Origin: an uncultured Cohaesibacter sp.
GTDB lineage: Bacteria > Pseudomonadota > Alphaproteobacteria > Rhizobiales > Cohaesibacteraceae
NCBI RefSeq assembly: GCF_963677725.1
Contig: NZ_OY782507.1
Location: 2,728,001 to 2,792,000, forward strand
Reading direction: 5' to 3'
DNA length: 64,000 nt
The notes beneath the pieces were generated by a model. It saw nothing but the letters and a program-made list of their open reading frames with translations, was not told the DNA's origin and did not search any database. Positions 25,414 through 33,179 of the stretch are shown in pieces (positions within the stretch are counted from its first letter, which is position 1; each line of letters starts with the position of its first letter). The translations under genes were made by a program, and so were the position numbers.

Positions 25414-26277
25414 ATGGCTTATATATCCGGTAAGACTCTCCTAGATCGTGCATGGAAAGAGGGATACGCCATCGGCGCTTTCAGCGTGCATAATGCGGAA
25501 ACGACGCGCGCTATCCTCAAGGCAGCAGAGGAAGAAAAAGCCCCTATCCTTGTGATGATCGGTCAGAAAGTGATCAACACGATGGGCCTTGAAGAAATGA
25601 AGGCGATGGTTGATGCCTTCATGGCCAATCACACGGTGCCGGTGGCCATTCATATCGATCACAGCCGTCAGTTTGAACAGACAATGGCCGCGGCCCGCGC
25701 TGGCTTCCAATCGCTGATGTTTGACGGCTCCGGGTATGACTTTGATGAAAATGTCCGTATCACCAAGGCGGTGGCCGATGTGGCCCATGCTTTGGGCATT
25801 GGCTGTGAAGGTGAAATTGGCAAAATCGGTGGCGTGGAAGACGACATTGATGTCGATGAAGCTGACGCGATGATCACCACGGTCGATGAAGCGCAGGAAT
25901 TTTCCAGTCGCACCGGCCTTGATTATCTGGCCATTTCCATGGGCACGGCGCATGGCATCTATACTTGTGAACCCAAGCTGGCCTTTGACCGCATTGGTGA
26001 AATCAAGGAAATCGTCCAGAAGCCGCTTGTCATGCATGGGGGCTCGGGGGTGCCGGATGAGCAAGTTCAGCGGGCCATTTCCCTTGGTATTGCCAAAATC
26101 AATGTCGATACCGAATTGCGCCAGTCCTTCACGCTGGGGGTTCAGGACTATTGGAAAGAAAATCCGAAAGATTTCGTTCTGGCCGATTCTCTGGGTGCCG
26201 GAGAGCTGACCATGAAGGAAAAAGTCAAAGAAAAGATCCGTTTGTTCGGTTCCAGCGGCAAGGCCTCCGATTTCTGA
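25414..26277 (+). CDS. Class II ketose-bisphosphate aldolase, candidate sulfofructose-1-phosphate aldolase
   Basis: The 287-residue zinc aldolase shows the metal and catalytic segments of the class II family: VAIHIDHSRQFEQT (His and catalytic Asp), EGEIGKIGG, SMGTAHGIY and VMHGGSGVPDEQV, and the phosphate-binding KINVDTELR. The predicted reaction is cleavage of sulfofructose 1-phosphate to DHAP and 3-sulfolactaldehyde. E. coli uses YihT, a class I aldolase, so this is a non-homologous replacement. Context supports the role, since no other aldolase lies in the island; an ordinary fructose- or tagatose-bisphosphate aldolase cannot be excluded. GAGGAT precedes the start, and the 272-bp upstream gap (with TCGAAAA elements near 25148 and 25203) suggests its own promoter. 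Confidence 0.85.
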   Translation: MAYISGKTLLDRAWKEGYAIGAFSVHNAETTRAILKAAEEEKAPILVMIGQKVINTMGLEEMKAMVDAFMANHTVPVAIHIDHSRQFEQTMAAARAGFQSLMFDGSGYDFDENVRITKAVADVAHALGIGCEGEIGKIGGVEDDIDVDEADAMITTVDEAQEFSSRTGLDYLAISMGTAHGIYTCEPKLAFDRIGEIKEIVQKPLVMHGGSGVPDEQVQRAISLGIAKINVDTELRQSFTLGVQDYWKENPKDFVLADSLGAGELTMKEKVKEKIRLFGSSGKASDF

Positions 26278-26309
26278 TCGTGTCCTCCCTAGAATTGGTT
26301 TTGCCGTCA

Positions 26310-26336
26310 GCCCCGGTCCTTGTGACCGGGGTTTTT
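26310..26336 (+). terminator. Terminator after the aldolase
   Basis: The 8-bp stem CCCCGGTC (26311-26318) and GACCGGGG (26324-26331) with loop CTTGT is followed by TTTTT. It ends the rightward sulfoquinovose genes about 33 bp after the aldolase stop. Confidence 0.85.
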
Positions 26337-26497
26337 GGTTTCTGCACTCGATCGCAGCCATTGGCTATGCGTTTTTCAGGCAGGAGAGTGTCACAATTTT
26401 GGGCTTTCGATTCCATTCTGTTTGGGACTATTCTAATCCTTCCTCCTCATAGGGCTGCTGTTTGTCGCCCATCTTCCGTTTCAGGAACCATAATCTG

Positions 26498-27889
26498 ATG
26501 GATTTTGCGCGCTTCTCTGATCGCCTGTTTGGCTGGATCATTGTCTTTGTCATTCTGCTTCAGGCCATTTTTGAATGGACTGGGGTGAAGTGGGTTTTTC
26601 TTCCCCTGCTTGCCAGTCTTCTTATCATTGTCATCATCATGGCGTTCAGAGCCAGCAAGAGTGGTTTTGTTTTTCTCTGTGTCTGTCTGGTGCTGACTGT
26701 CGCGTTGGTCTTCAAAAATGATGATTGGCAGGCCATTCTGTCGGCATCGGTGTTCAAGACCGGCTTTCTTGTTTCTTTCTTTTCTGCCTTGACGATCCTG
26801 CGCAATGCGGCCTCTACATCGCCCGCGATGGGCAAATCCGGCGCCTTTCTGGCTGCCCAGCCTCCGGGGCGTCGCTATATTTCGTTGTCTTTCGGCACGC
26901 AGATCTTTGCCTTGTTGCTTAATTTCGGGGCTATCCAGTTGCTTGGTGCTCTGGCGCTTACCAGTGCCAAGAGCGAACCGGATGAAAGGGTCCGCGCCAT
27001 ACGATCCCGCCGGATGCTGCTTGCCATTCAGCGTGGCTTTGTTTCTTCTCTGACCTGGTCGCCGATGGCTTTCTCGACCGCTATGGCGGTGGCGACCATT
27101 CCAGGCATCAGCTGGATGGGCATTGCCATGCCGGGGCTGGTCAGTTCAAGCCTGTTGCTCGGCACCGGCTGGGCGATGGATACGATCTTCAAGCCAAGAT
27201 CGTCAGGCAGTGCAAGGCCGCGGCCTGCTTCCCAGTTGCACTGGACGGTTTTGTTGCCGCTGCTGGCTTTGCTGGTGATCATTCTGGTGCCGGTCTTGAG
27301 CATTGAGCTGCTGTTTGGAATCCGCATCGTCGGCATCGTGCTGGTGGTGGTTCCGATCCTGTCGATCATCTGGCTGCTGATCCAGAAGAAGGACGCATTC
27401 GTTGTTGGCAGAGGTCTCATCAGCTATGTGCATAATGAGGTACCTGCCTTCCGCTCGGATCTGCTGTTGCTGATGAGTGCAGGCTATATTGGTGTGATTG
27501 GATCGGCGCTGCTGGTGCCCATCATGGCTGAAGCGGGGATTGATCTCACTGTCATTCCGGGCTGGCTGTTGCTCATTTCTCTGGTCTGGATCATGCCGGT
27601 CTTGGGGCAGATCGGATCGAACCCTATTCTCAGCCTGTCGCTGGTCGCTCCCATGCTGCCCGATGCTGCGGCTTATGGTCTTGATCCTCGCGCGCTTGGC
27701 GTGGCCTTGTTGTGTGGATGGTCGCTGACAGGTCTCACATCGCCCTTTACCGCTACCAACATGATGATTGGCCGGTTTGGTGGCATCCCCACCGTGGATG
27801 TCGGACGCGTCTGGAACCGCTCTTTCTTTTTTGTTGCGGTGACGTTGCTCTGTCTGTGGTCGCTGATCTTTGGCTATTGGATTGTATGA
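26498..27889 (+). CDS. Polytopic membrane protein, unknown transporter
   Basis: The 463-residue protein has about eleven to twelve membrane segments and a short cytoplasmic stretch near 140-165 (PDERVRAIRSRRMLLAIQRG). The repeated, loop-containing layout, with SSLTWSPMAFSTAMAV and GLTSPFTATNMMIGRFGG as two related re-entrant-like segments, recalls the ion transporter superfamily of anion and dicarboxylate carriers, but I do not recognise a defined family. It is encoded between the aldolase terminator and the sulfoquinovosidase terminator, so it is its own transcription unit inside the island. It could export C3-sulfonate or import another anion. The methionine at 26498 fits better than the upstream TTG. 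Confidence 0.6.
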   Translation: MDFARFSDRLFGWIIVFVILLQAIFEWTGVKWVFLPLLASLLIIVIIMAFRASKSGFVFLCVCLVLTVALVFKNDDWQAILSASVFKTGFLVSFFSALTILRNAASTSPAMGKSGAFLAAQPPGRRYISLSFGTQIFALLLNFGAIQLLGALALTSAKSEPDERVRAIRSRRMLLAIQRGFVSSLTWSPMAFSTAMAVATIPGISWMGIAMPGLVSSSLLLGTGWAMDTIFKPRSSGSARPRPASQLHWTVLLPLLALLVIILVPVLSIELLFGIRIVGIVLVVVPILSIIWLLIQKKDAFVVGRGLISYVHNEVPAFRSDLLLLMSAGYIGVIGSALLVPIMAEAGIDLTVIPGWLLLISLVWIMPVLGQIGSNPILSLSLVAPMLPDAAAYGLDPRALGVALLCGWSLTGLTSPFTATNMMIGRFGGIPTVDVGRVWNRSFFFVAVTLLCLWSLIFGYWIV

Positions 27890-27916
27890 AACCAGTCCAA
27901 TGTCGCTTCCCATAGC

Positions 27917-27955
27917 AAAAAGCCCTGCGGGACTGATGATCCCGCAGGGCTTTTT
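27917..27955. terminator. Bidirectional terminator between the permease and sulfoquinovosidase genes
   Basis: A perfect 16-bp stem, AAAAAGCCCTGCGGGA (27917-27932) and TCCCGCAGGGCTTTTT (27940-27955), has A/T tracts on both sides. It serves both convergent genes. Confidence 0.92.
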
Positions 27956-27979
27956 ATTGGCGGTCAAGTCTTGATGACA

Positions 27980-30001
27980 TCATGCCACGTCGTTGGCGAT
28001 GTCCGGGATCTTGTTGAACAGAACCGCGTCGGCGCTGCTGGCGCGGTAGAAGACTGCAGGCTGCCCAAGCGGAGCGTCAACTTCGACCCAGCCGCCCTCA
28101 TAATGATCATTGGTCCATATATGAATCCATTGATCAGGGGGCAGATAGAGTTTGCGTGTGGTGGCCCCTTTCTCATAAACCGGGGCAACGAGGCAATCGC
28201 GGCCAAACAGATATTGATACATGACCTCATAAGCCTCGGCATCGTCCTCATAATGGACGAAAAGCGGTCGCTGGACGGGCATGCCCGTAAGGGTGTTTTC
28301 CTTCAGAGCCGCTTTGATATAGGGTTTCAAGTGGGTGAAGATCCGGGTCATGACAGCCAGATGGGCAAGTGTCTCACTGTCGCTGTCAAATTGGTGGTTG
28401 TCTGCCGGGCGGTTGCCCTCGTGGCTGCGCATGATCGGGGTGAAGGCAGCCATTTCTGTCCAGCGCATGAACAATTCGCGGTCGCGTTTCATGCCGTGCA
28501 ACGTGGTATAGCCGCCAATGTCGGAATGGTGAATGCCGTTGCCGAGCAGGCCTGAGGATAGTGCCCCATTGACGACGGACGGGATGCCGTCATCGATGTT
28601 CCAGTTGACGCATTGATCACCACCCCAAAGGGCATGGCAATAACGCTGGATGCCGGTATAGCCCGCGCGCATGAAAAACAGGATATCGTCGGTCTTGCCT
28701 GCTTCCTCGATGGCGTCATGGTTGATCTTGGCCCAACGGGTCGGCCAGTTGTTGTGTTCGATTTCGGCGGAGACCCCGTTTGACAGGGCGCAGTCGGTGG
28801 GCAGGTATTCGCCAAAGTCGGCCATCCAGCCTGACAGACCAAAGTCGATCATGTTGGTCTTGATGACGCCCTTGTACCACTCACAGGCATCTGGATTGGT
28901 GAAGTCGACAACACCGCAATAAAACTCACCAAAATCCACCACATATTTGCTGCCATCCTCACGGGTGGCGAGATAGCCCTTGGCTTGGGCCTCGCGATAG
29001 AGTGGGAAATCCTCCAGCACATACGGATTGATATAGCCAAGGAAGCGGATGCCATCCTTTTTGAGCGCGTGGATTTCGGTGTCAAGGCCGGGATAGAGGT
29101 AGGGGTTCCATTGCCAGTCCCATTGCAGGCGCTTGCCGAAGCTGGTCATCTTGATGCCCTGCCAATCCTGACACCAGACGCCGGATACCTTGACGCCAGC
29201 GGCGCGTGCGCGTTTGATCTTCTCAATGGTGATGTCAGTGCCGCCCTGAATGCCAAGAATGATGCCGTCAAGCACCCAGTCGGGCAGTTCTGGCTGAGTG
29301 CCGAAGACACCGGTTATGCTGCGAATGAGAGCGGGGAAACTGTCTGCGGCATCAAAGAGCAGATAGTCCGGGATGTTCCAGCTTTGCAATTCGTGGAAGT
29401 CTTCGGCCCGGAAGTCAAAATCCGCATAGGCGGTGGTTTCCAGATGGACGAAATATTTCTCTGACGAGACAAAGGTCGGCTGTGGATAGTTGGTGTTGTA
29501 ATAGTCGCCGCCCGCGCGGTCCTTCACGTCTGCCTGCCATGTGACATAGGTGTTCTTGTTGCGACCAACGCCGGGCTCGGATGTCCAGAGCGGGAAAGTA
29601 TGGCCGCGCAGATTGAGATAGGTGAGTTGCTCGCCGCAGCCATAGATTTTTTCGTCCGCACCCGCTGGCAGGCGCAGCCAAAAGCGGTTGAAATTGCCTT
29701 TGGCATCCTTGAAGGAGATTTTCAGGCGGCCTTCAGCGGTTTCCTCGGCCAACAGCGTGATGACTGGCTCATGGGCAAGGATGAACTGGATCCGGATCGC
29801 ACCATCCTGCTCTTCGATCACGAAATGGCGCATGGCGATGCGCTCTATCACATAATCGGAAATATCGAAATTGCCGCGATACATGTCAAAGGTCGGATCG
29901 CCTTCGCCAAGATAAAGAGCGGGGGTCTCCAGACTGTGGCGCAGCAAAGCCTTGCCTTTGTGGGAGAGAAGAAAGCCGGTTTCTGATCGATCGAGTTTCA
30001 T
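27980..30001 (-). CDS. yihQ: Sulfoquinovosidase (GH31, YihQ-like)
   Basis: The 673-residue GH31 glycosidase is close in length to E. coli YihQ (678) and follows it throughout: DMYRGNF, IYGCGEQLTYLNLRG, PLWTSEPGVGRNK, TYVTWQADVKDRAGGDYY. It carries the nucleophile Asp in GWMADFGEYLPTD (near residue 395) and the acid/base Asp in WGGDQCVNW. The sulfonate-binding residues known in E. coli YihQ (Arg301, Trp304 and Tyr508) have counterparts here in MTSFGKRLQW and HHSDIGGYTTL. It releases sulfoquinovose from sulfoquinovosyl glycerol and related glycosides. No signal peptide is visible, so glycosides must enter the cytoplasm first. It is last in a leftward series after the TRAP genes. Confidence 0.95.
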   Translation of the reverse strand: MKLDRSETGFLLSHKGKALLRHSLETPALYLGEGDPTFDMYRGNFDISDYVIERIAMRHFVIEEQDGAIRIQFILAHEPVITLLAEETAEGRLKISFKDAKGNFNRFWLRLPAGADEKIYGCGEQLTYLNLRGHTFPLWTSEPGVGRNKNTYVTWQADVKDRAGGDYYNTNYPQPTFVSSEKYFVHLETTAYADFDFRAEDFHELQSWNIPDYLLFDAADSFPALIRSITGVFGTQPELPDWVLDGIILGIQGGTDITIEKIKRARAAGVKVSGVWCQDWQGIKMTSFGKRLQWDWQWNPYLYPGLDTEIHALKKDGIRFLGYINPYVLEDFPLYREAQAKGYLATREDGSKYVVDFGEFYCGVVDFTNPDACEWYKGVIKTNMIDFGLSGWMADFGEYLPTDCALSNGVSAEIEHNNWPTRWAKINHDAIEEAGKTDDILFFMRAGYTGIQRYCHALWGGDQCVNWNIDDGIPSVVNGALSSGLLGNGIHHSDIGGYTTLHGMKRDRELFMRWTEMAAFTPIMRSHEGNRPADNHQFDSDSETLAHLAVMTRIFTHLKPYIKAALKENTLTGMPVQRPLFVHYEDDAEAYEVMYQYLFGRDCLVAPVYEKGATTRKLYLPPDQWIHIWTNDHYEGGWVEVDAPLGQPAVFYRASSADAVLFNKIPDIANDVA

Positions 30002-30078
30002 GGGACTGGATCCACTGCAGGAGCATTGGGGACGCCGCGGTTGGACGGGATGGGCCGTTCCTTGCCGGGGGCGTTGTG

Positions 30079-30103
30079 AAAAGGGGGCGGTTGAACCGCC
30101 CCC
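30079..30103 (-). terminator. Hairpin between the TRAP receptor and sulfoquinovosidase genes
   Basis: GGGGGCGG and CCGCCCCC (about 30083-30102) form a stable stem. On the minus strand it is followed by TTTTC from GAAAA. It probably gives partial termination or protects the receptor mRNA 3' end, reducing expression of the downstream glycosidase. Confidence 0.5.
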
Positions 30104-30126
30104 TGATCTCTTTGCTTGCGCGAAGC

Positions 30127-31179
30127 TTATTTGGATGCGGCTTCGAAGTCTGCGTCGAGCTTGGCTTCGCAGGCCTTGATTTCTTTCTCGAAGCGGTCAA
30201 GCCATGCCTTGCCTTCGTCGCCCGCGCTGGCCAGATAGAAATCTTTCACCGGAGCAGTTGCTTCCTGGAAGGCTTTCTTTTCGGCAGCATTTGGGGTGTA
30301 GATGGTGCCGCCAGCCTTGCGGAAGGTTTCGTAGGCGTCGAATTCTTTCCATTTCGGATAGACGCGTAGGAACTGGTTCTGAGCGGCAACCCCATCAATG
30401 ATGACGCGTTTCAGCTCATCGGGGAAGCTTTCGAAACGGTCATTGTTCATCACCCAGACGCCGCCCATATAGGCATGACCGTCAAGCACCAGATAATTGA
30501 GGCTCTCCTCGAATTTCATGGTGGTGATATCGACGATGCCGTTTTTGGTGCCGTCAACAACGCCGGTGGACAGGGCAGTGTAAACTTCCGGCCATGCGAT
30601 CGGGGTTGGGGCGCCACCAAGGGCCTTGACCAATTCCTGCTGGATCGGTGCAGGCACGGTGCGGATTTTCAGGCCAGCCACGTCGGCAGGGGATTTGATC
30701 TGCTTGTTGGTGGTGGCAAAGTTGCGCCAGCCGCCAGAGTTGGAGACCATCATCAGACGGACATTTTGCGTCGCGTCGAGCACATTTTTGCGAATGTCGG
30801 CGAGGAAGTCTTCATTGTCATAGACGCATTCAGCAACACGGTCATCGCGCAGCAGGTAAGGCAGGTCAAAGCCACCGGCAGGAGCCCAGAAGTTGGCCAA
30901 TTCGGCGATTGTGGTCTGGAAATAGTCAAAAATGCCGGACTGAACGCCGGAGAGACATTCGCGGGCATTGCCGCACAGCTGGCCGCCGGGGAAGATTTCC
31001 ACTTCGATGGCACCATTGGAGTGGTTTTCGACAAAGTTCTTGAAGACCAGCAAGGACTGATGGTTGTAGCTGTCCGTGTTGGACACATGGGGCACGGTGA
31101 GCTTGTATTCAGCAGCCTGTGCGGTCCCGGCCATGAAGCCGGCGGCGAGAAGCGCAAGACCCAGTTTCTTAAGTTTCAT
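30127..31179 (-). CDS. TRAP substrate-binding protein (DctP family), sulfoquinovose island
   Basis: The 350-residue periplasmic receptor has a signal peptide MKLKKLGLALLAAGFMAGTA-QA and the DctP layout: VEIFPGGQLCGNARECLSGVQ, GLKIRTVPAPIQQELVKALG (ligand arginine) and ALSTGVVDGTKNGIVDITTMKF. It differs from the DctP at 13695 and has four or so cysteines (CGNAREC, AECVYD, KACEA), so a disulfide is possible. The start at 31179 has GGAGGTAAAG upstream. It lies with DctM, DctQ, the isomerase and the sulfoquinovosidase on one strand. I infer that it binds sulfoquinovose or a sulfoquinovosyl glycoside; the sulfonate could take the place of the usual carboxylate on the conserved arginine. Confidence 0.88.
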   Translation of the reverse strand: MKLKKLGLALLAAGFMAGTAQAAEYKLTVPHVSNTDSYNHQSLLVFKNFVENHSNGAIEVEIFPGGQLCGNARECLSGVQSGIFDYFQTTIAELANFWAPAGGFDLPYLLRDDRVAECVYDNEDFLADIRKNVLDATQNVRLMMVSNSGGWRNFATTNKQIKSPADVAGLKIRTVPAPIQQELVKALGGAPTPIAWPEVYTALSTGVVDGTKNGIVDITTMKFEESLNYLVLDGHAYMGGVWVMNNDRFESFPDELKRVIIDGVAAQNQFLRVYPKWKEFDAYETFRKAGGTIYTPNAAEKKAFQEATAPVKDFYLASAGDEGKAWLDRFEKEIKACEAKLDADFEAASK

Positions 31180-31253
31180 CTTTACCTCCAATGGTAAAAT
31201 CACGCTGGCGTTGAGCGTTGGTTGACGCCAGCCTCCTCCAGGATTTCCGCGCC

Positions 31254-32543
31254 CTACATCATGCCCAGCAGCTTGGGCAGGCCAATAACGAGGGACGGGA
31301 AGAACGAAATCAGAAAGATCACCAGGAATTCTGCGAGCAAGAACGGAATGATCGCTCTGGAGATCTTCTGAAGCGGTACACCGGACACGCCGGAAGCGAC
31401 GAACAGGACAAGGCCCATGGGCGGGGTTGCCAGTCCGATGGAAAGGTTGACCACCATGACGACGCCGAAATGGACCGGATCGACGCCAACGGCTGTCATG
31501 ATCGGTGCAAGAATCGGAGCGAAGATCAGAATGGCCGGTCCCGCATCGATGAACATGCCAACGATGAACAGGAAAATATTCATGATGAAGAACAGGATCA
31601 GTGGATCCTTGGTGATCGAATAAAAGAAGCTGGTAATGACCTTGGCAATGCCTGACAGGGAGATGGCGGAGGCAAAGCCACTGGCTGCGGCGACGATGAT
31701 CAGGATTGCGGCCGCATTGATGGCAATGCGCACGAACATCGGGAAGACGTCCTTGAGCTTGAGCAGGCGCATGATGAAGATCGACAGCACGAAGGCATAG
31801 AACACGGCGATGGCGGCCGCTTCGGTCGGCGTGAAAATGCCACCATAGATGCCGCCCAGAATGATGACCGGGGTCAGCAGCGGCAGGATGGCCGCCTTGA
31901 AGGCTGCGGAGCGTTCCGGGCGGGAGGCCCGTTCGAATTGCTCAACGGCAGGGTATTTCTTGATCTGCCAGCGATTGACCAGCATCAGCGCAAAGCAGAG
32001 GATCAGGCCCGGCACGATGCCGGACATGAACATCGCCGCAACCGACGTGTTCATCACGAAAGCGTAGATCAGCATGATGCCGCTTGGCGGGATGATGGTG
32101 CCCAGAACCGTCGCTGCCGCCGTAATGGCCGCCGCATAGGTGCGGTCATATTTATAGCGCTCCATTTCCGGGATCATCATGTTGCCAATGGCCGAGGTGG
32201 CGGCAACCGAAGACCCGGTCAGGGCGCCGAACAGAGTGGCCGCGATGATCACCACATGGCCAAGACCGCCGCGAAAATGCTGCACCATGGTCTGGGAGAA
32301 AGTGATGATGCGGGTGGTGATGCCACCATTGACCATGAATTCGCCCGCCAGCATGAAGAAAGGCAGGGCGAGCAGCAGGAACACGTCCAGACCAGCATAA
32401 AGACGCTGGTAGAGCATGTTCATGAACAACACTTTGTCGGCCTGGAACAGGGCGATGGCCGGGGACAGACCGAGCGCGAACAGAACCGGTAGACCGATCA
32501 ACAGGAAGGCCAGAAAATAGACCGCAAAGATAGGGGAGACCAT
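31254..32543 (-). CDS. TRAP transporter large permease (DctM family), sulfoquinovose island
   Basis: The 429-residue permease has about twelve membrane segments and the family hallmarks FFMLAGEFMVNGGITTRIIT, GALTGSSVAATSAIGNMMI, GTIIPPSGIMLIYA and SIGLATPPMGLVLFVASG. It lies between the small permease (30 bp upstream) and the receptor gene (75 bp downstream). The gene order isomerase-dctQ-dctM-dctP-sulfoquinovosidase ties this transporter to sulfoquinovose use. The residues that contact substrate cannot be read from the permease sequence. Confidence 0.9.
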   Translation of the reverse strand: MVSPIFAVYFLAFLLIGLPVLFALGLSPAIALFQADKVLFMNMLYQRLYAGLDVFLLLALPFFMLAGEFMVNGGITTRIITFSQTMVQHFRGGLGHVVIIAATLFGALTGSSVAATSAIGNMMIPEMERYKYDRTYAAAITAAATVLGTIIPPSGIMLIYAFVMNTSVAAMFMSGIVPGLILCFALMLVNRWQIKKYPAVEQFERASRPERSAAFKAAILPLLTPVIILGGIYGGIFTPTEAAAIAVFYAFVLSIFIMRLLKLKDVFPMFVRIAINAAAILIIVAAASGFASAISLSGIAKVITSFFYSITKDPLILFFIMNIFLFIVGMFIDAGPAILIFAPILAPIMTAVGVDPVHFGVVMVVNLSIGLATPPMGLVLFVASGVSGVPLQKISRAIIPFLLAEFLVIFLISFFPSLVIGLPKLLGMM

Positions 32544-32572
32544 GATGTTCGTCCTTTAGCTTTCTGGATCAA

Positions 32573-33097
32573 TCAAGCCTGTGGCTGTTGGTCGGCGGGT
32601 TTGAAATGAAGGAACAGGCGCAGCTCTGTCACGATTTTCTGCAAAGCAGACAAGAGGGTTATGGCCATCAGCAAAGGCGGAGCGATATAGATGACATTCA
32701 TGGTGATGGGCAGGCTGTCGGCGCGGCTCGAACCACGGGCGAAGAAGTCATAGCCAAACTTGATCCAGATAAGAAAGGTGAGGATCGCAAGGCAATGGAT
32801 GAGGATCATCAGCAGATGCTTGACCCGCGTGTTGTCCAAAGCATCAAGCAGGAAGGTCATGGCAATATTCTTGTCCTGCAGATAGATGATCGGCAGGCAG
32901 AGATAGACCATATAGATCATCAGGAAGCGGGAGGCTTCGTCGGTCCAGCTAAGGGGGGTGTTGAGAACATAGCGGAACAGGATCTGCAGCAGCACAATGA
33001 CGGTCATGATGACCAGCATCGACCCGCCAATCCAGCTGCCCAGTTTGCCGATGGGGCTGTTGATCCTGTTAAGACCCTTTTCGAGCGCTGCAAGCAT
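32573..33097 (-). CDS. TRAP transporter small permease (DctQ family), sulfoquinovose island
   Basis: The 174-residue protein has four membrane segments and the DctQ-type signature TPLSWTDEASRFLMIYMVYLCL. It follows the isomerase gene by 83 bp and precedes dctM by 30 bp, with AAGGGAT before the start. With the adjacent subunits it should complete an inner-membrane TRAP system driven by a sodium gradient. Confidence 0.9.
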   Translation of the reverse strand: MLAALEKGLNRINSPIGKLGSWIGGSMLVIMTVIVLLQILFRYVLNTPLSWTDEASRFLMIYMVYLCLPIIYLQDKNIAMTFLLDALDNTRVKHLLMILIHCLAILTFLIWIKFGYDFFARGSSRADSLPITMNVIYIAPPLLMAITLLSALQKIVTELRLFLHFKPADQQPQA

Positions 33098-33179
33098 TGT
33101 GCTATCCCTTTTTCAAGCATGCCGTGTGACTTTGGCGGATGGGCGGTAAGCCGCCCGTCCGAAGGCTTTGCCCTGTTGG

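Noticed and set aside
30083-30102. Hairpin before the sulfoquinovosidase read as a full operon terminator
   Set aside because: The T-run is short and the glycosidase has no promoter-like sequence of its own, so partial attenuation within one transcript fits better.
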